A DNA stretch of 64,000 nucleotides, taken from positions 53,955 through 117,954 of IMG/VR virus record IMGVR_UViG_3300033388_002987; one strand, 5' to 3'. The position numbers were made by a program, and so were the translations under genes. Source of the DNA: a virus. Shown in pieces: positions 16,683 to 25,926 of this stretch (position 1 is the stretch's first letter; every line of letters starts with the position of its first letter). Under the pieces are notes generated by a model, which was not told where the DNA came from, made no database searches, and was given only the letters and a program-made list of their open reading frames with translations.

Positions 16683-16834
16683 TGGAAGTAAAAGAATACT
16701 TTAACGGCGGAGCTCGCTTCATAGGAGGAGTACCATTATTTCTATTAATGGTACTAGATGGCAACTCTGGTATAGACTTACTAGATGCAACAATTAACTG
16801 GGTAACTTCACTGGCAACAGTAATCCCACAGTAA
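16682..16834 (+). CDS. Small possible membrane protein, 50 aa
   Basis: Read from the ATG that overlaps the previous stop (TAATG). Contains a hydrophobic run GGVPLFLLMVLDG and an amphipathic C-terminal half. May be a small membrane peptide; function unknown. Confidence 0.55.
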   Translation: MEVKEYFNGGARFIGGVPLFLLMVLDGNSGIDLLDATINWVTSLATVIPQ

Positions 16835-16844
16835 AGGAATAACA

Positions 16845-17069
16845 ATGTATAAAGGAATGTCACTACCACAAATGGTTAAAGGTAAGTTAGTTACTTTTGA
16901 ATTTTATCGCAAACAAGAACTTTGGTATGTCACTGACGATGGGTTTAAATTCCCAGTGCCTATAGATGACACAGGGGATGGTACATTCCTTGCATCAGAT
17001 AAAGCTACCTTATTTATGAGATATATACGTAAACAATTAGAGGAAATCTCTAACGAAACTAAGGAGTAA
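16845..17069 (+). CDS. Unknown protein, 74 aa
   Basis: Good AAAGGAATAAC site. Beta-rich N terminus and helical C terminus ending in a charged tail. Two bases from nrdA, so part of the nucleotide-synthesis operon. No domain recognised. Confidence 0.6.
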   Translation: MYKGMSLPQMVKGKLVTFEFYRKQELWYVTDDGFKFPVPIDDTGDGTFLASDKATLFMRYIRKQLEEISNETKE

Positions 17070-17071
17070 CA

Positions 17072-19234
17072 ATGGTAGAACTCGTAGACAATAGGCAACA
17101 CCTCATCATTAAACGTAATGGTGAAGCCGTTCCGTATGACTATATGAAAATGTATAATGTGTTATTATGGGCCTGCGAGGATAACACTACCCTTGCAGAC
17201 TCCCTAACAGATGCACTTAACATAAAAATCTATAATAGGATGCCAATATCCGTACTAGTAGACGAAGTAATTGATACAGTATCAAATATGACATCTATGA
17301 TTACACCTCAATATGACGACGTAGCTAAACGCCTTTACCTCCAAAAGATGTATAAGGAAATGTATAACATGCGACGTTGTCAGTACCCAAAGTACACTGA
17401 CGTAATTGACAGCCTTATAGATAATAATAAAATAATTGATATAACATCAATACTATCCGAAGATGAGTTAACACGTCTAGGCGATGCCATAGTCCCTGAA
17501 AGGGACTTAGCATCTACTTACCTAGGCCTTAATTTATTCTTTGACAAGTACAGCTTTAAGTTCAATGGACTACCTGTAGAACTTCTACAACACGGATTCA
17601 TGAGACTTGCAATCCAAGGCTTCTTATACGAAGATGAGGCAGAACGCGTAGACCTAATAATTCAACGCTACAACGACTTATCAACATTCGTCTACACAGA
17701 AGCAACTCCAAAATGGCTTAATAGCTTAACATCTGACGCCCAGATGGCATCTTGCTGCTTACACCAAATGCCTGACAATTCTGAAGGTATTAACAAAGTA
17801 GTAGCTGATATTGGGCAATACTCTCGCCACGGTGGTGGCAACGCAGTTGACGTCAGTACACTTAGAGCTAAAGGCTCTGCAATAGGAATAGCTGGTAAGT
17901 CCTCAGGACCAATACCTTTTATCCAAAAAGTAGAGGCTTCAATTACAGCTTATAACCAACTAGGTGCTAGACCAGGAGCATGTGTAGCAACATTTCAATG
18001 GTGGCATGCAGACGTACTTGAGCTCCTTGAGCTCAAGGACGAAGGTGGTAACGAATCTAAACGTGCTCGTAAACTTCAATACTCAATTAAACTTAACCGC
18101 ATTTTTCTCCGTAGGCTACAACAAGGTGAAGACATTACCCTGTTCGACCCTAAAGTAGCTGTCAAACTACTTACCTTATATGGAGTAGAATTTGATGAAG
18201 AATACGAACGCCTTGAAAAAGATGGTTATGGTACAACAGTAATCACAGCCGCGGAGCTTGGCTATATTATTGCTAAAATACGTGCTGAGACTGGAAACCT
18301 TTATATCTTCTTTGATGAGAACTCTAACGAGCAATCTCCATTTAAAGAAAAGATTAACCAATCAAACTTGTGTCAAGAAATACACCTCCCTACGGTCGCT
18401 GCAGAGCACCTAGGGGACGAACTAACTCTTAACTTGAGTACTCAGTCCTATGAGACTACAACGCGCTCTAAAGCAGGTCTACTAGCTCTGTGTAACTTAT
18501 CTAGTATCAATGTATCCAAATGGGCTAACATGAACTCAGATGAGCGTCATACCTCAGCTTATAACTTGCTTCGCGCAAGTGATAACCTCATAGACTGGCA
18601 ATACTACCCTGTAAAAGATGGTGAGATGTTTAATCGTAACTACCGTGCAATAGGCATAGGCCAAAACAACTTGGCTTACCACTTTGCTAGTCAAGGCATT
18701 AAGTACTCTGACCCTGAAGCATTATCGGAAATGGACTTAATTAGTTCATCTATGAAAAATGTATTCACTGAAGAATCAGCTAAGCTTGCAGGAGAACGTG
18801 GAAATTTCCCGTTCTTTCACAAGACTAACCTCACTAAGCCTTCTCGCTTTAGTACATTATTTGCAATTGCACCAACTGCTACTTCTAGTATTATTATTGG
18901 AGCAACTGAAGGTATAGAGCCTGTAGCTAATTTAATTAGCGAGAAAACAGGTACTTACTCTAACAAGCAATTAGCACCAGATTTAGTAAACTTACGTGGT
19001 GAATACGAACTAGCGTTTGATGTCCCAACTAAAGCTTTATATGATCTAGCCGCTATACGTCAAGAAGTATTACTAGACCAGGGTCAATCAATCAATACTT
19101 ATGTAACAACCACTGATAGTGCTTATGAAGTACTATCAGACATTATATATGCTGAAAAAGTTGGCCTGAAATCCCTGTACTACCTTCAATCCAAAAACTC
19201 TGAAGTGGAGGTTTGTGAATCATGTGCGAGTTAG
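17072..19234 (+). CDS. nrdA: Ribonucleotide reductase large subunit, class Ia
   Basis: 720 residues with an N-terminal ATP-cone-like segment (KRNGEAVPYDYMKMYNVL). Active-site cysteines are visible: SCCL at 227-230, NLCQEI with C434 and CNLSS with C474. The C-terminal redox pair is C715/C718 in VCESCAS. It reduces NDPs to dNDPs together with NrdB encoded just downstream, supplying dNTPs for phage replication. Slightly shorter than the E. coli enzyme but complete. Confidence 0.95.
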   Translation: MVELVDNRQHLIIKRNGEAVPYDYMKMYNVLLWACEDNTTLADSLTDALNIKIYNRMPISVLVDEVIDTVSNMTSMITPQYDDVAKRLYLQKMYKEMYNMRRCQYPKYTDVIDSLIDNNKIIDITSILSEDELTRLGDAIVPERDLASTYLGLNLFFDKYSFKFNGLPVELLQHGFMRLAIQGFLYEDEAERVDLIIQRYNDLSTFVYTEATPKWLNSLTSDAQMASCCLHQMPDNSEGINKVVADIGQYSRHGGGNAVDVSTLRAKGSAIGIAGKSSGPIPFIQKVEASITAYNQLGARPGACVATFQWWHADVLELLELKDEGGNESKRARKLQYSIKLNRIFLRRLQQGEDITLFDPKVAVKLLTLYGVEFDEEYERLEKDGYGTTVITAAELGYIIAKIRAETGNLYIFFDENSNEQSPFKEKINQSNLCQEIHLPTVAAEHLGDELTLNLSTQSYETTTRSKAGLLALCNLSSINVSKWANMNSDERHTSAYNLLRASDNLIDWQYYPVKDGEMFNRNYRAIGIGQNNLAYHFASQGIKYSDPEALSEMDLISSSMKNVFTEESAKLAGERGNFPFFHKTNLTKPSRFSTLFAIAPTATSSIIIGATEGIEPVANLISEKTGTYSNKQLAPDLVNLRGEYELAFDVPTKALYDLAAIRQEVLLDQGQSINTYVTTTDSAYEVLSDIIYAEKVGLKSLYYLQSKNSEVEVCESCAS

Positions 19235-19311
19235 CAGATAAAGCAACAACAGTTGTTTCAACATTAAGTGACTCATATGAAGTTGCTGATACATCTAAGG
19301 AGTCTAAGTGA
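19222..19311 (+). CDS. Possible 29-aa peptide between nrdA and nrdB
   Basis: ATG inside the end of nrdA behind GGAGG, ending in a GTGA overlap with the nrdB start. It fills the gap exactly and has good start signals, but may only serve to couple translation of nrdB. Confidence 0.35.
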   Translation: MCELADKATTVVSTLSDSYEVADTSKESK

Positions 19312-20366
19312 ATAACAACATAATAAACATAAAAACTAAGCCAACATCTAACCCACTATTTGGTGGACAAGAAGGTGGTATATTTCTTAGAACAGACAAA
19401 GTTGAATACCCAATATATAAAAGCCTCTATGAGGCTGCCTTTGGTAAGTTCTGGACTGTTAAAATGATTGACTTCTCAGCAGACTCTCTCGGATTCACTA
19501 CACTACCGGAGGTAGCACAACGAATGTTCAAGCTTAATAATGGCTACCAATCTCTAATGGACTCAGGTGTTGTAAACATCTATAATCTATTAGCAATGTC
19601 TACAACCAACCCTGAGCTTGCAATGATATACCAATATATTGCTCAAAACGAATCTATTCACGCCATCAGTTACTCTGAAGGGCTTATAGAAATGTTTGGT
19701 GATAAAGCTACGGAAGTTATAGACATCGTCTATAGCGACCCAGTAATTAAAACACGCTTACAATCCGAGGTGGATTTCGCAGAGCAATTAGACCCTAAAG
19801 ATATGCAAAGCATATTCAAGGTAGTAGTTGCTGCATATTTACTGGAACACGTAAAATTCCCTTTCAGCTTCTTCGTTACATTTAGAATCAACAACGCATA
19901 TAACAATGCCGTTAATGGTTTCTCTATGTTACTTAAAAAGATTGCTGAAGATGAAATGGAAATCCACTATCCTACGAATGCTAACGTCATCAAAGATATG
20001 ATACGCTCTGGTCTTGTAGATAAAAAGTGGGCTCAAGAGTTCATTGCTACAGAAGCTCACAAAGTTCTCCTTGGAGAACTTGAGTGGAATAAGTACCTTC
20101 AACAAGATGGTCCTATACCAGGCTACAACGAGTCAATCGGTGATGCCTTTATACTATATCAATACAACAAAGCTATACGTGATGTTGGTATTGATGTAGA
20201 GCCTGTTCGTCCTAACGATACTATAACTTGGTTTAATCACTACCGTGATATTAGCAACCAAGTTGTTGCTCAGCAGGAAATGAAGGGTAATAGTTACCAA
20301 AAAGGAATCTTAAAGAATGACCTTAATCGTTTTACTAAAGATTTAGCAAAGGATATAAATGTCTAA
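19308..20366 (+). CDS. nrdB: Ribonucleotide reductase small subunit, class Ia
   Basis: 352 residues with a GTG start behind AAGGAG. The di-iron and radical site is intact: E115, H118 and Y122 in QNESIHAISY, and a second ligand group EDEMEIH. The tyrosyl radical residue is present, so this is a functional class Ia/b type subunit requiring oxygen. Partner of the NrdA upstream. The nrdA-nrdB arrangement is an operon. Confidence 0.95.
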   Translation: MNNNIINIKTKPTSNPLFGGQEGGIFLRTDKVEYPIYKSLYEAAFGKFWTVKMIDFSADSLGFTTLPEVAQRMFKLNNGYQSLMDSGVVNIYNLLAMSTTNPELAMIYQYIAQNESIHAISYSEGLIEMFGDKATEVIDIVYSDPVIKTRLQSEVDFAEQLDPKDMQSIFKVVVAAYLLEHVKFPFSFFVTFRINNAYNNAVNGFSMLLKKIAEDEMEIHYPTNANVIKDMIRSGLVDKKWAQEFIATEAHKVLLGELEWNKYLQQDGPIPGYNESIGDAFILYQYNKAIRDVGIDVEPVRPNDTITWFNHYRDISNQVVAQQEMKGNSYQKGILKNDLNRFTKDLAKDINV

Positions 20367-20682
20367 TCATTTTAATAAGCTAACGCCAGCGGAAGCTGAG
20401 CGTTTAGCAATACTTGTAGAAGAATGTGGTGAAGTAATCCACATGTGTGGGAAAATACTACGCCATGGTTATGAGTCCTATAACCCATACGACCCTAGCT
20501 GCACAACTAACAGAACACTTCTAGCTTATGAGTTAGGTGATCTAACCTACCATATTAAAGAAGTACGTGGCATGGATATGTACTCTAATGTGGTAGATGG
20601 CGCTGAGCAAATGCGTAATGAAAAGGTAAAGAAATTCACACACCACCAGGAGTATTCAAATGAAACTACCAACTCTATATAA
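20359..20682 (+). CDS. MazG-like NTP pyrophosphohydrolase
   Basis: 107 residues. The all-alpha pyrophosphohydrolase motif is visible: E21-E22-x-x-E25 in VEECGEV and E58-x-x-D61 in YELGDL. These enzymes hydrolyse NTPs/dNTPs to monophosphates, either cleaning the pool or lowering (p)ppGpp-type signals. Overlaps nrdB and the ligase gene, so co-translated. Confidence 0.75.
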   Translation: MSNHFNKLTPAEAERLAILVEECGEVIHMCGKILRHGYESYNPYDPSCTTNRTLLAYELGDLTYHIKEVRGMDMYSNVVDGAEQMRNEKVKKFTHHQEYSNETTNSI

Positions 20683-21748
20683 AATCTCCACAACAGGTGC
20701 TACACAAATCATTGATATGGAAATTATTGATGCTGTGTACACACGTACGTGGGGACAATTAGATGGCAAGATGCAGACTAAAGCAACTACTGCTAAAGGT
20801 AAGAACCTTGGAAAATCCAATGAATCTACACCTGCAGAGCAAGCTATCTTAGAAGCTGAGGCAGTGTGGACTAAAAAGCAAAAGGCTAATTATTCCACAT
20901 CTCAATCAGCGCCTGTAGCAGTAAACCTTCCTATGAAGGTTAAGTCATTACTAGACCAAATCAAGAACGTTGTGTACCCATGTGTAAGTACTCCTAAGCT
21001 TAACGGTGTAAACAGTACTTATCGCTTAGTGAACAACATCCTAACTCTAACAAGTCGTGGTGGTGAAACTTACCATTCAATCCCTCACCTCGAAGACGAG
21101 GTTCGTGAAGCAATGACCCAACTACACTCAACTGAGCTAAATGGTGAACTGTACATCCACGGAGAACATCTCCAAGATATCACATCAGCAGTAAAAAAGC
21201 CTAAGGAGTTATCTAAACGTCTAACGTTTAATATCTTCGACATAGCTGACTCTACTGCTGATTATGAAACTCGTCGTGAACTTATGCTTGATGCAGAGGC
21301 TATACTACTTGAAGATTCTAAAGTTCTATACCTTACTGGCCTAGACTGTGATTCGATGTATGACATCGAAGTGCACTACAACCAATGTATGGAAGCAGGA
21401 CTTGAGGGTACTGTTGTAAAGAACCTTAACGGTCTTTATAAATACAATACTAGAAGTACTGCTCAATTCAAGTACAAGAAAACTCAGGATGCTGAGTTCT
21501 TAGTATGTGGCTATGAGATTGACAAGAATGGACATGCTGTATTTAAGTGTGTAGTAGACTCCTTCACTTTTAAGGTAAAACTTAAAGGTACTAACGAAGA
21601 ACGATTAGCAATGGCAGCTGACGCTGACAACTACATCGGGAAACACTTAAAGGTTGAATACGAGATGCTGTCGAAAGATGGAATCCCGTTAAAACCAGTC
21701 GGTATTATTTTTAGAAAGGTAGACGAGAATGGTGAAGCAATTGAGTAA
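20660..21748 (+). CDS. ATP-dependent DNA ligase with WGR-like N terminus
   Basis: 362 residues. Residues about 1-80 resemble a WGR domain (YTRTWGQLDGKMQ...). The nucleotidyltransferase core has motif I K113-LNG (Asn where Asp is usual in KxDG), motif III LNGELYIHG, IIIa FNIFDIAD, IV EGTVVKN and V AQFKYKK. An OB-fold follows. It would seal nicks during replication. The Asn substitution beside the catalytic Lys is notable, but all other motifs are intact. Confidence 0.87.
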   Translation: MKLPTLYKISTTGATQIIDMEIIDAVYTRTWGQLDGKMQTKATTAKGKNLGKSNESTPAEQAILEAEAVWTKKQKANYSTSQSAPVAVNLPMKVKSLLDQIKNVVYPCVSTPKLNGVNSTYRLVNNILTLTSRGGETYHSIPHLEDEVREAMTQLHSTELNGELYIHGEHLQDITSAVKKPKELSKRLTFNIFDIADSTADYETRRELMLDAEAILLEDSKVLYLTGLDCDSMYDIEVHYNQCMEAGLEGTVVKNLNGLYKYNTRSTAQFKYKKTQDAEFLVCGYEIDKNGHAVFKCVVDSFTFKVKLKGTNEERLAMAADADNYIGKHLKVEYEMLSKDGIPLKPVGIIFRKVDENGEAIE

Positions 21749-22316
21749 TCCAGTACTAATCCTGACAGGCTTCTCCGGAGCCGGTAAGGATACAATAGCA
21801 GAAGCTTTGCGTGCAAAAGGTTACCACTCAGTCATACCTCACTCAACACGCCCTATGCGTGATGGTGAGTGTGAAGGTAATCCTTACAACTTTATAACAC
21901 ACGATAAGTTTTATTCTATGATAGACAGTAACCAATTCGCTGAACATAATAACTACACTACCATGTTCAATGGTGTCTCAGAACAACAGTACTATGGTAC
22001 ATCATACACAGCCTTAGAGGCGTTCAGTAACACTGTACTCACATGTGGTGTGCAGAGTTCTATCGCCTTGAAAGATAACCTTGAAGGTAGTGCTACACTA
22101 GTCTTTATAACAGTACCTGATGACGTGCGTGAAGAACGTGCACGTGTGAGAGGCTCATTCGACAAGGTTGAATGGGACAATCGTATGACACAAGACCGTG
22201 CCTTCCGAAAACAAACTAATATAGATGAGCTATCAGATATACAGGTTTCAAACGTTGGCATAATCGACGAGGTAGTTACAGCTATCTTAAAACAACTACC
22301 TAACAAAGGAAACTAA
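21729..22316 (+). CDS. Guanylate-kinase-like dNMP kinase
   Basis: 195 residues. P-loop GFSGAGKDT (K20), then HSTRPMRDGE and GNPYNFIT, which match the GMP-binding segment of guanylate kinases. It probably phosphorylates dGMP or other dNMPs and complements the reductase. Overlaps the ligase by 20 bases. Confidence 0.8.
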   Translation: MVKQLSNPVLILTGFSGAGKDTIAEALRAKGYHSVIPHSTRPMRDGECEGNPYNFITHDKFYSMIDSNQFAEHNNYTTMFNGVSEQQYYGTSYTALEAFSNTVLTCGVQSSIALKDNLEGSATLVFITVPDDVREERARVRGSFDKVEWDNRMTQDRAFRKQTNIDELSDIQVSNVGIIDEVVTAILKQLPNKGN

Positions 22317-22928
22317 ATGGAAGAAATAATGATGCCAATGGCTGGACCAGCTAAGCACTCAGTTTGGGACAATTATGTTCCTATACTACAAAGAGATAGG
22401 CACACTGATGTGTACCTATCTGACACTATAGAAGGACCACAAGAGTACAATCACTTATGTCACATCTTATACTCAGCGCACAAAGGTGATACAATCGCCT
22501 TACACATCAACAATGGTGGTGGCTATGTAGATGCTGGCTTCATGATAATTGATGCTATCAAAGCCTCTAAAGCAGTCGTCACAGCTAAACTAACAGGTAC
22601 TGTTGGCTCAATATCTACTATGATCACACTAGCGTGTGATGAGCTTGAGATGGCTGACAACACTGGTTGGTTATCACATAACTACTCCGGTGGAGTACAA
22701 GGTAAAGGTGGAGAAATGAAAGCCCAAATGGAATTCATGGCAGCAGAACTTGCAGCTACCTTTACTAGTATACACACAGGATTCTTCACAGACGACGAAA
22801 TCAGCAACATCATCGACGATAAAGACATGTGGATGAATAAAACTGAAGTAGTCGGTCGCTGGAATGCTCGTAAGAAAAAGGACCTAAAAGCTCTAAAAGA
22901 GATTGAGGCTACCAGGAAGGCTAAATAA
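22317..22928 (+). CDS. ClpP-like serine protease
   Basis: 203 residues with the ClpP fold signature: HINNGGGYVDAGFMIID (oxyanion glycines), S98 in GTVGSISTMI, H121 in WLSHNYSGG, and an acidic DDKDMW that can supply Asp. The N-terminal axial loop is altered relative to bacterial ClpP. Unlike prohead proteases it lies in the early/middle block, so remodelling of host proteins or ClpXP function is more likely than capsid maturation. Confidence 0.85.
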   Translation: MEEIMMPMAGPAKHSVWDNYVPILQRDRHTDVYLSDTIEGPQEYNHLCHILYSAHKGDTIALHINNGGGYVDAGFMIIDAIKASKAVVTAKLTGTVGSISTMITLACDELEMADNTGWLSHNYSGGVQGKGGEMKAQMEFMAAELAATFTSIHTGFFTDDEISNIIDDKDMWMNKTEVVGRWNARKKKDLKALKEIEATRKAK

Positions 22929-23155
22929 TGTTTGATAATACGGAATATGTATTTCCTCCAAAAAGGTATATTGACCCTTCAGACCTTGTAAAGGATCTTG
23001 ATACCAGTGCACAAAACTGGGCAAGAGCCTTTATGGGTACTATAGCAAGAGGTCATTTCACTCGTAATGACATAGACGAAGGTCTTATGATAAGTTGGTT
23101 TGCCAGTGCTATTGAAACTACAAAAGATGCTGTGCATAGCGAGAGGACTAAATAG
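22928..23155 (+). CDS. Unknown protein, 75 aa
   Basis: Coupled by TAATG to the ClpP-like gene. Mixed polar/aromatic, no recognised domain. Could be an adaptor for the protease, but only context suggests it. Confidence 0.55.
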   Translation: MFDNTEYVFPPKRYIDPSDLVKDLDTSAQNWARAFMGTIARGHFTRNDIDEGLMISWFASAIETTKDAVHSERTK

Positions 23156-24532
23156 ATGCAATACCTATGTCTTGATACTAACATTCCACTATTAGATGCT
23201 AATCACATACTAGAACTAGGCTCTCAGCCAGATACTATAATAGTACTTCCTGAAACGGTCCTAGATGAGCTAGACGCTAAGAAGTCTGGCCTAGGTGAAC
23301 TTGCCTACCAGGCACGTTCCTTTGGCCGTATGATTGCTAGTTGTGAGCATCCTGAGCGTGCTAAGCACGACAACATGATAATATCTAAATTCAAGCATAA
23401 TAATGTATCCATATGGATTGTTTCCCTAGATAAATATCCTGATTTCAAAGATGTGGCTTCTAACGTCCTCAACGATAGAAAGATAATAGAAGTAGCTTTG
23501 CAATTTGCTGGGCACTATCAACCTGTTACCTTTGTATCAAATGATGTAATGTGCCGTATACGTGCTGACTCTCTAGGTCTTAAAGTAACTGATTTCAAAG
23601 TAGTCGACAAGGTCGATTACGAGTTCACTAAAACCCTAGAAGTCTCCGAAGGAACCTTTAGAACCCTTCATAATAGAAGCATCTTAGAAGTAGACCCTCA
23701 GCATTTGATAGAACATTACAACTACAAGTTTACTACGCCTGCCTCCGCGCAAGTAAAACTTGCTTCGATTAATAACGATACAATAAACATCTTAGGAAAA
23801 GATTCAGAACAAGAGCTTCGTCGTCAAGACGTTAATCCCTCTAATGCTGATCAATTATTGTTGTCTCGTGCTATTCAAGATCCCACTATGGATATGATTG
23901 TATGTGAAGCCAAAGCCGGGTCAGGTAAAACTCTAGTAAGTATCTCTAATGCAATACGCCTTGTAAAGACTAATACTCCTTATAAATCAATTGTGTACGT
24001 TAGAGTATCAGTTAACGATGTTGAAAAGATCGAGGAAGTAGGATTTCTACCTGGTACAGCTGATGAGAAGAATGCTGTCTATTTCCATCCTTTATATGAC
24101 TCCTTAGACTATATTGCTCGCAGTAAGTTCAAAGGCAAGTCTATGAAGTCTAAAGACTTAGACGCTAAGGTTGAAGAAGAAGTTGCAAAGCTTATTGAAG
24201 ACTGTAGCATCTCAGCAATGACTGGTTTAGGTATGCGTGGACGAACGTTCAACGACACTGTTTTCATCTTTGATGAAATAGGTAATGCCTCTAAACCATC
24301 ACTTCAAAAAATCCTTACACGTATTGGTAAAAACTGTAAAGCTATTATCATTGGGTCTAACAACCAAATAGATAATCCTAATATGACTAAGTTCACCAAT
24401 GGGCTTAGCGTAATACTAAATGACTGTGCAACTCAAACTGGTGGTATCAACAAACATGTTGTGCCATTAGAAAGAGTAGTAAGGTCGGACTTCGCAGAGT
24501 ATGCGGAGAATCTATTTAGTAAGGAGGTCTAA
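23156..24532 (+). CDS. phoH: PIN-PhoH ATPase/ribonuclease
   Basis: 458 residues. N-terminal PIN nuclease domain (CLDTNIPLLD with the first Asp; LPETVLDELD; later NDV acid). C-terminal PhoH ATPase with Walker A AKAGSGKT (K258) and Walker B VFIFDEIGNAS. The fusion matches the YlaK/PhoH2 class of RNA helicase-nucleases. PhoH proteins are very common in aquatic phages. Likely role is RNA turnover during infection. Confidence 0.88.
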   Translation: MQYLCLDTNIPLLDANHILELGSQPDTIIVLPETVLDELDAKKSGLGELAYQARSFGRMIASCEHPERAKHDNMIISKFKHNNVSIWIVSLDKYPDFKDVASNVLNDRKIIEVALQFAGHYQPVTFVSNDVMCRIRADSLGLKVTDFKVVDKVDYEFTKTLEVSEGTFRTLHNRSILEVDPQHLIEHYNYKFTTPASAQVKLASINNDTINILGKDSEQELRRQDVNPSNADQLLLSRAIQDPTMDMIVCEAKAGSGKTLVSISNAIRLVKTNTPYKSIVYVRVSVNDVEKIEEVGFLPGTADEKNAVYFHPLYDSLDYIARSKFKGKSMKSKDLDAKVEEEVAKLIEDCSISAMTGLGMRGRTFNDTVFIFDEIGNASKPSLQKILTRIGKNCKAIIIGSNNQIDNPNMTKFTNGLSVILNDCATQTGGINKHVVPLERVVRSDFAEYAENLFSKEV

Positions 24533-24849
24533 TGGGAGTACTAGTAATAGCACTAGGCTTTGCCGTGCTATTTCAATTCATTATTCTACGCATCAAGTGG
24601 AATAAGGGGCACTACGCAGACGTAGGTGTTGATATACTAATGCTTGCTATCTTAAATAGTGTCTTTGGTGGGTCCATACTAGGGGTTATAAGTGCTACAG
24701 CTGGATCAACGCTGATAAGCCTTTACCTAATATGGTATCCTATAAAGCTTTTCGACGATAGTCGTAAACAACAGGATGGTAGTAGTTCACCTCCTTCACA
24801 AACTCAAGCTCAGTCAATGGCTGATAAGTTTGATAGTTTGTTCAATTAA
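24532..24849 (+). CDS. Small membrane protein, 105 aa
   Basis: Two or three hydrophobic helices (residues about 2-20, 32-50, 54-72) followed by a soluble Ser/Gln-rich tail. Strong AAGGAGG site. Not in a lysis context; an early membrane protein of unknown function. Confidence 0.65.
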   Translation: MGVLVIALGFAVLFQFIILRIKWNKGHYADVGVDILMLAILNSVFGGSILGVISATAGSTLISLYLIWYPIKLFDDSRKQQDGSSSPPSQTQAQSMADKFDSLFN

Positions 24850-24864
24850 ATCAAAGGAATGCAT

Positions 24865-25152
24865 ATGGCATTTAAAGAATACAGAAGTGACGACGTAGCA
24901 GCTTACGTAGATGCCTCAGTTTCCAGTTTACTGGAAATGTTAGAGGCTGCACTAGCTGACGATAAGCCTTCAGAAAATGTAGAGGAAACTCCTACAGTAG
25001 ACCCAACATCTGATACATTAGGAAATAAGGCTAGGACACTTGTACATAAAACACTAGACCAGCTACTTTCTGGTGATATAGTCCTGGAAAACGCACAAGA
25101 ATTAATCGCTACTATACAAGCTGTACGTGATGTACAAACAGTAGGCAACTAA
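24865..25152 (+). CDS. Unknown helical protein, 95 aa
   Basis: Start set at the second ATG: AAAGGA touches the ATG at 24859 with no spacer but stands 6 bases before the one at 24865. Acidic helical protein, no domain recognised. Its stop overlaps the next ATG. Confidence 0.6.
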   Translation: MAFKEYRSDDVAAYVDASVSSLLEMLEAALADDKPSENVEETPTVDPTSDTLGNKARTLVHKTLDQLLSGDIVLENAQELIATIQAVRDVQTVGN

Positions 25153-25625
25153 TGTCTACTTTAATAGAAGACATACACACCTTCAACGAGAAAGCAGACT
25201 TATTAGGTAAAGGAATGGATTCCTTCATGGAAACAGCCTTTATCTTAGAAGAAGCAGTGGAAGGCTATGAAGACGTATTTAATATGCCTGAAGACCCTAA
25301 AGCTCCTGTAGTAACAGCTCGCTCATGGGCCCTAGGCTTCCTTAACCAAGTTAAAGAAGCTAAAGAGTCTCGTGGGTTACCAATGCCGGCCGAAGTTGAC
25401 GAAGTCGACAAGGCAATAGATGGCGTTGTTTTCAACATAGGTAAACTAGCTAAGATGGACTTATCAGTAGACCAAATTGAACGTATGTTCAAAGTGGTCT
25501 CAGGATGTAACATGGCTAAACTAGATGGCCCTAAGGATGAGCATGGTAAACAGCTTAAACCAGAGGGTTGGACAGGCCCTGAACCAGAACTTCAAAAGAT
25601 TCTGGATGAACGTAAGGACACATAA
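25152..25625 (+). CDS. HisE/MazG-type nucleotide pyrophosphohydrolase
   Basis: 157 residues. The N-terminal EEAVEGYED, then VDKAIDGVVFNIGKLAKM, and a C-terminal segment NMAKLDGP...LKPEGWTGPEPEL are typical of phage proteins annotated as phosphoribosyl-ATP-pyrophosphohydrolase-like. It is the second enzyme of this fold here, besides the MazG at 20359. Likely substrate is a nucleotide triphosphate; histidine synthesis is not implied. Confidence 0.72.
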   Translation: MSTLIEDIHTFNEKADLLGKGMDSFMETAFILEEAVEGYEDVFNMPEDPKAPVVTARSWALGFLNQVKEAKESRGLPMPAEVDEVDKAIDGVVFNIGKLAKMDLSVDQIERMFKVVSGCNMAKLDGPKDEHGKQLKPEGWTGPEPELQKILDERKDT

Positions 25626-25822
25626 TGGCACCAGCCGATACAATAATAGACGACCCCATCCTAAACGAGGAGTCTCAACCAGCTGATGCAGAACTAGCTA
25701 GAGGTCTTAAACTAACCTCCCAGGCTATGATGCGTAAGAAGGCGGAAGCAAGTGAAAAAGCATTAAAAGGCTTATACGTAGACTGGGCTTTCGATAAGCT
25801 TAATCTAACTGAATATCGTTAG
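25625..25822 (+). CDS. Unknown protein, 65 aa
   Basis: AAGGA site in the preceding gene; TAATG overlap. Acidic N terminus, helical basic middle. Followed directly by a terminator-like hairpin, so probably the last gene of the middle operon. No domain recognised. Confidence 0.6.
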   Translation: MAPADTIIDDPILNEESQPADAELARGLKLTSQAMMRKKAEASEKALKGLYVDWAFDKLNLTEYR

Positions 25823-25830
25823 GTATATAG

Positions 25831-25858
25831 GACTCTCATAGAGGGTCTTATTATACTT
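25831..25858 (+). terminator. Probable intrinsic terminator
   Basis: GACTCTC-ATA-GAGGGTC forms a 7-bp stem (one G-T pair) with a 3-nt loop, followed by TTATTATACTT. It stands just after the stop of the preceding gene and before a new gene block. Confidence 0.55.
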
Positions 25859-25868
25859 GACATAAACC

Positions 25869-25926
25869 TTAAGGTACGAAACTATGACTATATGTTAAGG
25901 TACTACTAAGTTACTTCCATTATAAT
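25869..25926 (+). promoter_or_regulatory. Candidate promoter region with TTAAGGTAC repeats
   Basis: TTAAGGTAC occurs twice (25869, 25895); the second copy extends to TTAAGGTACTACTAA, one base different from 13119-13133. A TTGACA lies at 25857 and a perfect TATAAT at 25921, but they are not correctly spaced with each other. Probably drives the endonuclease/helicase block, by host or phage polymerase. Confidence 0.4.

Noticed and set aside
25857-25885. TTGACA as -35 of a sigma70 promoter
   Set aside because: The hexamer 17 bases downstream is AACTAT, and the good TATAAT at 25921 is too far away; kept only as part of a candidate region.
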